Source: Salinispora pacifica CNR114 (GTDB lineage: Bacteria > Actinomycetota > Actinomycetes > Mycobacteriales > Micromonosporaceae). Taken from it: a stretch of DNA of 64,000 nt. Position 1 is the first letter of the stretch. Every line of letters starts with the position of its first letter. The position numbers were made by a program, and so were the translations under genes. Below are positions 51,371 through 60,900 of the stretch, in pieces. A model generated the notes under the pieces. It had not been told where the DNA came from, ran no database searches, and was given only the letters and a program-made list of their open reading frames with translations. The stretch spans positions 177,046 to 241,045 of the forward strand of contig NZ_AZWO01000005.1 in the NCBI RefSeq assembly GCF_000514775.1, written 5' to 3'.

Positions 51371-54300
51371 TCAGCCGAAGGCCTTGACGCTGTTCCAGTC
51401 GTTCCCCAGCACGATCTTCACGGGGCCGTTGGTATTGGTGGCGGACGGATGGTAGATCCGCATCATGCCGTCCTCCCCAAACCGGGCCCACAGGTCCGGG
51501 ACACTGTCCCCGTTCACGTCAGGGATACCGATCACCGCGTTGATGTTGGTTTCGGTCCAGTTGGTGCCGTAGGGGACGTCACCGTTCTGGGAGTTCGCCG
51601 CGAGTTTGATCGAATCCAGATCGACGCTGCCCGCTACTGCGCCTGGCTTCCCGTGGCGGACGTACATGTTGCCGTTGTCCAGGTTGCGCCAGAGCAGATC
51701 CGGTGTGCTGTCCAGGTCGATGTCCGCGACGTTGACGACTTCCCGGCGTTCCCAAGCGTTCCCGTTCATCAGGATGGCTTCCTGGAAGCTGGCGCCGGTG
51801 TAGCCGCTCAACGTCCAGAACGCCGTCCCGGCCCGCAGGACCAGATCAGGCAGCCCATCGCCAGTGATGTCGCCGAGCGCCTTGATCTGGGTCCAGGTCG
51901 CGGGGTCGGGTGTGTCTGGCGGGAGCAGGACGCGGAGTCGGTCGTCAACATTGAAGGTGCCGTATCCGTCGCCGGGGTAGAGCCAGAAGCCGCCGTCCGG
52001 GGTTCGGGCGAACAGGTCCGTGGAGCCGTCACCCGGATACACGTCGGAGTGTTTGGTGATCAGCGCGGCCTCGCCCGTTTCCGGGTCGTACCAGTGGCCG
52101 GTCGGGTTGAGCGCTCCTGATCCGGTGTAGGAGGCGGCCTGCCAGGCGTACAGTTCGCCGTCCACGTCACCCGCGTAGTTCCGTAGGTTGCCGGTGGAGT
52201 CGATGAGGAGAAGGTCGGGGATCCCATCGCCACCGGTGTCTCCGGGCCCGTCGACGGCATCGCGGGGCGGTACGTTGAAGTAGTAGCGGGTCCGGGCACT
52301 CTGGTTGCCGACGTCGTCGTAGGCGTAGACGTGCAGGGTGGTGGGGCCGGCGTGCCGGGGTTTCAGATCCGGCACGGTTGCGGTGCCGTCGGTGGCGTCC
52401 ACGTACGTGGTGCCGAGTCCTTCGAAGGAGTAGCTGAACTCTTTTGCACCCGCGGCGGTGAAGGTGATCGGCCCGGTCTCCCCGAACTTTACGGTCGCCC
52501 AGGTGGCACCGTCGGGGGTGGCTTCCAGGAATACGTCGCTGCTGACATCGGGCGCCGGTGGAGCCGAGGCATCGACGATGAGCTTGCAGGGAGTGACGGG
52601 CGGGTTCCAGCTGGAGCGCGCGTCGGAGGTGTCCTCGGCCCGGACGTTCCACAGGTAGACGCCCTCGTCGACCAGGGTGCTGCTGGGGATCGTCAGGCTG
52701 GCCTTGCCGGCGCTGGTGGTGGTGACCAGGGTGCCGGTGGGCCAGGGGGAACCACTCTTCAAGAAGCGGAAGCGCAGGCCCTTCAGGTTGCCGTCGGGGT
52801 CGGTGGCGGTCGCCGACAGGGTGAGGTCGGTCTTGGCGACCCTGACCCCGCCGGGGGCGCATGTGCCCCCGGGGGAGGTGGTGAGGCTGGTCGGAACGTT
52901 GGGCTTGCGGTTGTAGGTAACCGTCAGCGTCGCGGACTTCGCCGTGAACTTGCGCCAGGTGTAGGTGTCGGACTCACTGGTGGCCCGCATGCCCAGGTTG
53001 ATGTTCGACCACCCGTTGTCGGCCCCCTGCTGGGCCGCGTTCTTCACGTCGAAGTCTACGTAGTCCCCTCTGCAGCTGCTGTTGTAGCCGTAGGCGAACG
53101 ACTTCTTCTGCTGCAGGGTCATGTAGCTGGGTTGGGCTTTCCAGGTGGTGCCGGAGGAGATCGCACCGACGAGCCACAACTGCATTTCCCGTTTGGTGCA
53201 GCTCCACGAGTATTCGTTGTTCACCTTGAAGGTCGCCGAGCTGACCGTAGCGCCGCGCAGGGAGGTGCTGAAGCCCATCCGCCAGAATGAGCGGGTTCGG
53301 AGCGGAGTGGACTTCTCGTATCCCACCCGCGCGACGGTCGTTCCCTTGTTGAAGTTGGTGCCATTCCAGGTGTTGGTGGTGGGGTGCTGCGAGTAGACGG
53401 TCGCCCAGTCGACCACCCCGCTGTTGAGCGTCGGGTCCAGGAAGACGGGGAAGAGCGTCTCCGAATTGGTCAGCAGCCCGGTGGCAGCGGCATCGAGGTG
53501 CAGGCGGAGCGCGCCGGTGCCGTCGCCGTCCACTCGGGTGGGGAGTTGGGCGCTGCGGGCACCGGGCTCGCTGCCGCTGAGACCGCTGAGGTTCAGCACG
53601 TCGGCGGGGGTATCCACCGCGGTGCGGATCTCGGCATCCGGGCTCTCCTGGCCAGCGGAGTCCCAGGCGAACGGGGTGGGGATCGAGCCGACCTCCTGGC
53701 CGGTCTGGTCCAGGATCTGGATTCCCCCGGTGCCGGCGTCGTGGCGGAAGCGTGCGGTTGCTGACGTCAGCCCGTAGGTCACCGCGCTGGCGGCTTCGAT
53801 CGTCTCGGCCGCGCGGTTCTTGACGACCAGCAACTGGCCGAATCCGCCCACGTCGCGGGCGACGACGAGCAGGTCAACGCCGGGTAGAACCTCGGGGTAG
53901 AGCGCCCGCGGGCCGTCGAGGACCGGTTCCGGCAGATGTCCGGGCCAGGTGAAGGCGACGGTGTGGCCGTCCACCTCCGCTTCGGCCAGGACGGTTTCGC
54001 TGTCACCAGCCAGCGCCTGGCCCCCGCCGGATCCACCGGATCCGCCAGAGCTGTCGGGTTTGCCGGCTGCGCTGCTGCCCGCGGAGAAGCGGACGGGGGA
54101 GGGGCCGTTGACCGGCCGGATGTCCAGGCCGTCTGGACTCGCGTCGGTTCGGGTCAGCGTGGTGTCGATCGGCGACCACCGGCCGGCGGCGTTCTTTGTC
54201 CGCTGTGGCGTCGCGTTGAAGGCGGAGCGGAGCTGCCCGTTGGGCAGTGCCCAGGTCAGCGCGGTGGCGGTGGTGGCGGTCTCGACCAGTACCTCCTCAC

Positions 54301-54502
54301 CGGTGCGGAGCGCCTGCGCCATCGCGGCGGCCTCGTCCTTCAGTGGGACGGCCGCGATGCGGGAGACCCCCTCCGGGGATTCGTCGGTCCCCGGCCACCA
54401 CGGCAGCAGGGCGGCGACGACGGCGGTCAGGAGGAGACCGAGGGTGAGGGTCAGCCGGGTGCGTGTACGCACGAACGGACTGAGCAGGCGAGGCGCGGTC
54501 AC
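51371..54502 (-). CDS. Giant secreted protein with DNRLRE and FG-GAP/VCBS-like repeats
   Basis: 1043 residues. A basic start and hydrophobic helix (LTLTLGLLLTAVVAALLPWW) form an export signal or anchor. A DNRLRE-type domain (DWATVYSQHPTTNTWNGTNF, RSFWRMGFSTSLRGATVSSA) and Ig-like modules come next. The C-terminal third has FG-GAP/VCBS-type calcium-loop repeats: DTGGDGIPDLLLIDSTG, GDITGDGLPDLVLRAG, ADIDLDSTPDLLWRN, PDVNGDSVPDLWARFG. Such proteins usually sit beside RHS toxin genes in actinobacteria, and the pairing here is divergent with the toxin. It may be a surface adhesin or part of the toxin export machinery. GTG at 54502 follows GGGAGGGG. Confidence 0.85.
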   Translation of the reverse strand: MTAPRLLSPFVRTRTRLTLTLGLLLTAVVAALLPWWPGTDESPEGVSRIAAVPLKDEAAAMAQALRTGEEVLVETATTATALTWALPNGQLRSAFNATPQRTKNAAGRWSPIDTTLTRTDASPDGLDIRPVNGPSPVRFSAGSSAAGKPDSSGGSGGSGGGQALAGDSETVLAEAEVDGHTVAFTWPGHLPEPVLDGPRALYPEVLPGVDLLVVARDVGGFGQLLVVKNRAAETIEAASAVTYGLTSATARFRHDAGTGGIQILDQTGQEVGSIPTPFAWDSAGQESPDAEIRTAVDTPADVLNLSGLSGSEPGARSAQLPTRVDGDGTGALRLHLDAAATGLLTNSETLFPVFLDPTLNSGVVDWATVYSQHPTTNTWNGTNFNKGTTVARVGYEKSTPLRTRSFWRMGFSTSLRGATVSSATFKVNNEYSWSCTKREMQLWLVGAISSGTTWKAQPSYMTLQQKKSFAYGYNSSCRGDYVDFDVKNAAQQGADNGWSNINLGMRATSESDTYTWRKFTAKSATLTVTYNRKPNVPTSLTTSPGGTCAPGGVRVAKTDLTLSATATDPDGNLKGLRFRFLKSGSPWPTGTLVTTTSAGKASLTIPSSTLVDEGVYLWNVRAEDTSDARSSWNPPVTPCKLIVDASAPPAPDVSSDVFLEATPDGATWATVKFGETGPITFTAAGAKEFSYSFEGLGTTYVDATDGTATVPDLKPRHAGPTTLHVYAYDDVGNQSARTRYYFNVPPRDAVDGPGDTGGDGIPDLLLIDSTGNLRNYAGDVDGELYAWQAASYTGSGALNPTGHWYDPETGEAALITKHSDVYPGDGSTDLFARTPDGGFWLYPGDGYGTFNVDDRLRVLLPPDTPDPATWTQIKALGDITGDGLPDLVLRAGTAFWTLSGYTGASFQEAILMNGNAWERREVVNVADIDLDSTPDLLWRNLDNGNMYVRHGKPGAVAGSVDLDSIKLAANSQNGDVPYGTNWTETNINAVIGIPDVNGDSVPDLWARFGEDGMMRIYHPSATNTNGPVKIVLGNDWNSVKAFG

Positions 54503-54938
54503 GGCGATCCCCTCCCGTGGGGGCCAGGCGGACAGAAAGGCGCGGCAAGCAGCCCCGTCGGTGGGTCGGGGGGCAGAACGCGGGCACACGATCGCACGGA
54601 AACGAGCATGTTGGGTTACCGCGAACGTTATTGACCTGTGACCCAGCGTTGTCGCTCAACGGTGGGATCTGGCTAAATGATCTCTAAGGGCTATTTTGTC
54701 CGTGCCTTATGTGGAGCTTTGCCTAATTCATACTCCCGCGCCGGCTACTTGATCTTTCTCCGCCTTGGGTTAGGAGTGTCCTGTGGCCAAGACCACCCTT
54801 TTTTGGATCTTGGTCTGACTGCCGCCTTGAGCAGGGCGGGCTTATGCCGCAGAGTGCACACGCACGTGTCGCGCCCGACGCGTGTTCTGCGCGGTTTAAT
54901 CCGTGCCTTCTCTTTCGTCCTCGCGGGAGTCGACGGGT
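54503..54938. promoter_or_regulatory. Divergent promoter region of the two giant genes
   Basis: 436 bp, clearly lower in GC than its surroundings from about 54610 to 54800, containing AACGTTATTGACCTGTG and CTAAATGATCTCTAAGG runs. CCAAGA/TCTTGG near 54787 and 54810 could pair around CCCTTTTTTGG. No gene is supported. It must hold promoters for both directions; I cannot assign them with confidence. Confidence 0.5.
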
Positions 54939-57900
54939 ATGCGTGGTACCGGTTTGTTGTTCCGACGGCCGTCCGGCCGGCGGACCCCGACGGAGTTGGG
55001 CCGCCTGGTGGGGCCGACCCGCCGAGCGTTCGTCCTAGCGCTCACGGCAACCCTGGCGGTGACCACCCTGCCCGCCGCCGCGTTCGCGGTACCCGGATCG
55101 GGCATGACCCGAGAGCAGGTCGAGCTCCCCGAACTGCCGGAGATCGAGCGGGTCGACCGGGACGAGGGCGCCGAGACGGACCTGACCACCGCCCCCGAGG
55201 TGCCGATCGACCCGTACGTGCCGCAGGCGGTTGACCCCTGGCAGCAGGACAGCGGCGTGGTGGACCTGACCGGTCTCGCCGCGGGCGACAGCCGGCCCGT
55301 CGATGACCTCCCGATCGCCCTCGGTGTGCCGGAGGAGGGCGACCCAGCCGACCTCGCTGGCACCTGGAATGTGGACCTGGCCGCACCCGAGGCGTCGCAG
55401 GACGCGGGGGTCGCCGGCCTGATCATGAAGCTCACCCCGCCGGAGACCGCGGACCCGGCCGCCGAGGTCGCGCTCAGCGTTGACTACACACCCTTCGCCG
55501 ACCTGTACGGCCCGCAGGCGGCCGACCGCTTCGGGGTCGTGCTGCTGCCGGACTGCGTCTATGACGACCCGGACAGCGGGGACTGTGCGACCAGTGGCGG
55601 CACCGGCGGCGGCATGCCGGCGCGGACCGCCGCCCCGACTGACCTGACCGGCCCGGCCGCCGCGCAGCCTGTGCCGAGTGAGGTCGAGCTGGTGCCGGCC
55701 GACGAGGCGCCCACCAACAACTCCGCGGCGGAGGACGAGCCGACCCGGCGGGTGGTCACCGGTACGGTCCCCGTCGCCTCACTGCTCGGTGCCGACGCCG
55801 CCGACACCATCACCACCGAAGCCACCACCACCACCGCCGGCACCACCACCGCCGACACCGCGAGCGCCGTCACCACGAGCGCCGTTGCCGCGAGGTCGTC
55901 AACGGGCTCGAGTGTGGTGGGTGTGCTGGACACCGGTGGCTCCACGGCCGGTGACTTCACCGCCACGCCCCTGCTCTCCTCGGGATCCTGGGCGGCGGGC
56001 TCCTCTTCCGGTGCGTTCACCTACGGGTACCAGGTGCAGGTGCCGGAGACCGCCGGTGGCCTGATGCCGAAGGTGAACCTCTCCTACTCCTCGCAGTCGG
56101 TGGACGGCCGTACCTCCGCCACGAACAACCAGGCGTCCTGGATCGGTGACGGCTGGGACTACAACGCGGGGGCGATCACCCGCAGCTACGCCAACTGCCG
56201 ACAGGACTCAAAGAAGCCGGGGGCGAACAACTCCAAACACCGGACCGCCGACCTCTGCTGGGGCTCGTCGAACGCGACGTTGTCGCTCGGGGGTATGACC
56301 ACCGAGTTGGTCTGGGACGAGGACAAGCAGCGCTGGTTCACCGCCAACGGTGATGGCTCCACGGTGGAGCTGCGCACAGACACCAGCCGGGCCAACGGGG
56401 ACGCGGACGGCGAGTACTGGATCGTCACCACCCGGGACGGCACCCGCTACCACTTCGGCCTGCACCGACTTCCCGGATGGTCTGACCACGGCTCGGGCGC
56501 CGACGACCCGGTGACCAACTCGGTCCTCACCGTGCCGGTCTACGGCAACCACGCCGGCGAGCCCTGCTACAAGGCGGGCAACTGGGCGGGCTCGTTCTGC
56601 ACCCAGGCCTGGCGATGGGGTCTCGACTACGTCGAGGACATCAACGGCAACGCGATGTCCCTGTGGTGGGGCAAGGAGACCAACTACTACGCCCGGAACT
56701 TCAACTTCAAGGCCCCGGTCAAGTACGACCGCGGCGGCTACCTCTCCCGCATCGAATACGGGCAACGTCGGGACACCCTCTTCACCGCAGACCCCCTGGC
56801 CCGGGTGAAATTCACCGTCGCCGAGCGCTGCTTCGACGAGGGGGAGCTGACCTGTAGCGAGAAGAACTTCACCAGCTCCAACCCCGGGAACTACCGGATC
56901 TGGTACGACACCCCGGCCAACCTGCGGTGCACCGAGGGCGAGAAGTGCTGGAACGCGGGGCCGTCCTTCTTCACCCGCAAACGCCTCGACAAGATCACCA
57001 CCTCGGCCCAGCGGCGCAGTGGCGACACCACGCTACAGGCGGTGGACGAGTACCAGCTCACGCAGTCCTTCCCGATCCTGCTGACCGGCCCGAACACCGC
57101 GCTGTGGTTGGAGTCGATCACCCGTACCGGGTATGCCCGCAACGGCACGACCGACGAGAAGGTCACCCTCAACCCGGTGCGCTTCGAGCACAACGCCGAG
57201 GACATGCCGAACCGGGTCAAGCAGGACCACCGTCCCGGCTTCTCCCGACTGCGCATCGCCCGGGTCATCAACGAGTACGGCGGCGAGACGGTCGTCAGCT
57301 ACAAGGCGCCCACTGGGGACTGCGCCACCGGCACCAACCTGCCCGGCAAGGACGACACCGCTGACCTGAAGGCCAACACCCGGCTCTGCTATCCGTCGTA
57401 CTGGCATCCGGACCCGGAAGCCGAGGACATCGACTGGTTCCACAAGTACGTCGTCGACAGCATCGAGGAGCTGCCCGCGATCGACGGCGCCTCCGTCGCC
57501 ACCGTCACCCGCTACACCTACGGGACCCCGGCCTGGCGGCTCGCCGAGCGGGAGTTCACCAAGAAGTCAACCCGCACGTACTCCCAGTTCGCCGGCTTCG
57601 CCCAGGTTTCCGTCCGCACCGGCGACGACGATCCCGCCATCGGCAGTGCGCAGACCAAGACCGTCACCCGCTACTTCCGGGGGCTCGGCGACACCGTGTC
57701 GGTGCGGGACATCACCGGTGCCGAGATCGCCAAGGACCGAAAGCCCTTCGCCGGCCGAATCGCCGAGGAACTGACCTACACCAGCGCCGAGGACGCCGAC
57801 GACGAGTGGCTGACCCGCAGCGTCACGTACCCCGCCGCCCAGCTTCTGGCCAGCCGCGACCGCGACGACGGCCTCAGCCCGCTGGAAGCCTGGCGGGTCA

Positions 57901-60900
57901 CCGAGCCGCGGCAGGTGGCCCACGCCCGCTCCTCCGGCACCGGCGACGACACCCGCACCGAGCGGGTCGTGGAGACGAAGACCACCTTCGAGACGACGCA
58001 TGGCCTGCCCACGCACGTCGAGTCCCGCGGTGACACCGAGCAGACCGGCGACGAGTCGTGCGCCTTCCTCGAGTACCACCACCGGCTGGACAAGAACCTC
58101 ATCGGACTGACCAAGCAGGTCCGCTCCAGCCCGACCACCTGCGCCGACGCCACCTTCGACGACCTGACGACGTTGAGCTCCGCCAGCCGGGTGGCCTACG
58201 ACGGCGCGGATTACGGCGCCGACCTCGGCGCCGGGACCCGGGGACTCGCCACCCAGACCTGGTCGCTGAAGGGCGACGGCTCCGGCTTCCAGGCCGACGG
58301 CACCACCGGCTTCGACGCCATCGGCCGCGTCGTGACCCGAACCGACGTGGATGGCGAGACGTCCACGATCACCTACACCCCCGCCACCGGTCAGGCCTTC
58401 GCCGTCTCCGAGGAGAACGCGCTGGGCCACCGGCAGACCCGGGAGGTGGAGCCGGGCCGGGCCGTCTCCCTCAAGACCACCGACGTCAACGGTCTGGTCA
58501 GCGAGGCGAGGTACGACCCGTTGGGCCGGCTGGTCGAGGCGTGGGCACCCGGCCGTACCCCCTCCACGGCGGCCGTCCCGGACTTCCGGGCCGAGTACGC
58601 CACCCCGGCGGGCAAGCCGCCGTACATCACCACCTTCGCGCGGGGGCACGAGGGTCGGATCGAAACCTCGGTGACGCTCTACGACGGAATGGGTCGGGAG
58701 CGGCAGAGTCAGACGGAGGCCGTCGGCGGCGGTCGTCTGATCACCGACACGCTCTACAACAGCTCCGGCGAGGTGTGGCAGACCCGCAACGCCTACCCCG
58801 CCGACGGATCACCGATCGGGCAGCTCTTCACGCCGCTCGCCGACACCGCCGTCCCCAATGCCACCCGCTACACCTACGACGGTCTCGGCCGGGTCACCCG
58901 GGAGTTGCCGGTCCTGGACGGCGTCGGGATGCCGGCGCGGGCCACCAGCTACACGTACGGGGAGGACCACTCGACGGTCGTCAACCCGGCGGGCGCCGCG
59001 TCCTACCGCATCTTCAGTGACGCCATGGGCCGGACCACCCGGCTGGACACCTTCACCGACAGCGGCCACACCGAGTTCACCTCGATGCGGTACGAGTACG
59101 ACGCGCGTGGGCACCTGGTGCAGGCCACCAACTCCGCCGACGAGACCCACCCGTGGAGTTGGACGTACGACCAGCGCGGGCGACTCGTCACCGCCGTTGA
59201 CCCCAACAGCGGTACCAGCCAGCTGACGTACGACCGGTTCGACCGGCAGGAGAGCGTCACCAACGGCCGCAACATCACCGTCTGGAACCGCTACGACAAG
59301 CTGCACCGCCCCACCGAGCAGCGGCTCGGCATCAGCGACGGCACCCTGTTGGCGTCCTTCACCTACGACAGCGCCCCGGGCGGCAAGGGGCTGCCGGCGA
59401 CCGCCACCCGCTACACCGACGGCCTGGCGTACACCCAGGCGATCGGTGGATACACCGACGACTACCAGCCCACCTCCACCACCCTGACGCTGCCCGACTC
59501 CATCGCCGACACGTGGGGCCTGGAAACCTCCTACCGGTACGACTACACGTACACCGACACCGGTCTGCCCGAGTCGACCATGCTGCCGGCCGTCGGGACG
59601 CTCCCCGCCGAGAAGCTGCTGGTCCGCTACACCAGCGACGGGCTGCCCCTGTCGGTGTCGGGTAAGGACTGGTACGGCGCCGAAACGGTCTACTCGCCGT
59701 ACGGGCAGGTGCTGCGCTCCACCCTCGGGGCCCAGCCGTACCGGGTGTGGACAACCGCCTCCTACGACAACGCCAGTGGCGCCCTCACCGACCAGCAGGT
59801 CCACCGGGAGCAGACCGATGACCAGAGCATCGTCGCCGCCAACCTGGTGTCGCACCGCTCCTACCGGTACGACGATGCCGGCAACGTCACCTCGATCCGT
59901 GAGCGCTCCCTCGGCCTCGAGGAGCGGCAGTGCTTCACGTACGACCCGATCGGCCAGCTGACCACGGCGTGGACGGCGACCGACCAGGAGTCCTGTGCCG
60001 CCAGTCCGGCCGGCGACACCGTGACTGCGGGCACCGACGGTGCCGGCTACTGGCAGGAGTACGAGTACGACCTGCTCGGTAACCGCACGAAGCTGGTGGA
60101 GAAGGATCTCACCGGCGACACCGACAAGGACGCCACCACCAGCTACGACTACGGCAAGGCCGACGGCACGCAGCCGCGCACCCTTACCAAGGTCACCAAG
60201 GACTACGTGACCCCGGGCGGCGCGGAGATCACCGCCGTCGCCGAGCGGCTGTATGAGCTGACCGGCGAGACCAAGGTCGTCACCTCCGTGGAGAACGGCG
60301 ACCAGCAGGTGCTCTCCTGGACCTACGACGGCAAGGTCGACCGGATCACCGGCGCGGGCAGTCGGGGTAAGACCGCCTACGTCGGGTTGGCCGACAAGTG
60401 CATCGACCTGAATAAGGCCGTCCCGGGCGAGGCGGTTCAGCTGTACCCGTGCAATGACACGGTCGCGCAGAAGTGGGCCTTCGCTCCCGTGCCGGACCAG
60501 GCTGACCCGAACCTGGGCACTCTGTCCGTGTATGACGACTGGTGCGTCCAGCCCGCCGGCGACACCGCCGGGTCGGCCATCGCGACGCAGGAGTGTTCCG
60601 GGTCGACTGATCAGCACCTGGAGCGCCTCTCCACCGGGCAGCTCAAGCACCCTGCCTCCAGCCTGTGCCTCGGGGTGAAGGACGAGGTCACCGACGACCG
60701 CACCCCGCTGGTGCTCGTAACCTGCGACGCGGACTCCGCGGCGCAGCAGTGGGAGGCGCAGGACGAGACCCGGCACCTCTACGGGCCCGGCGGCAGCCGT
60801 CTGCTCACCATTCAGGACCAGCAGGCGACGCTGCACCTCGGCGAGGTGGTGCTGACCGTGCAGCGGGGCGGGGTGCAGGTCAACGCCCAGCGTTCCTACC

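Noticed and set aside
50153..52120. 655-codon plus-strand frame over the flavoprotein and FG-GAP genes
   Set aside because: Spans two real minus-strand genes and lacks any recognisable motif.
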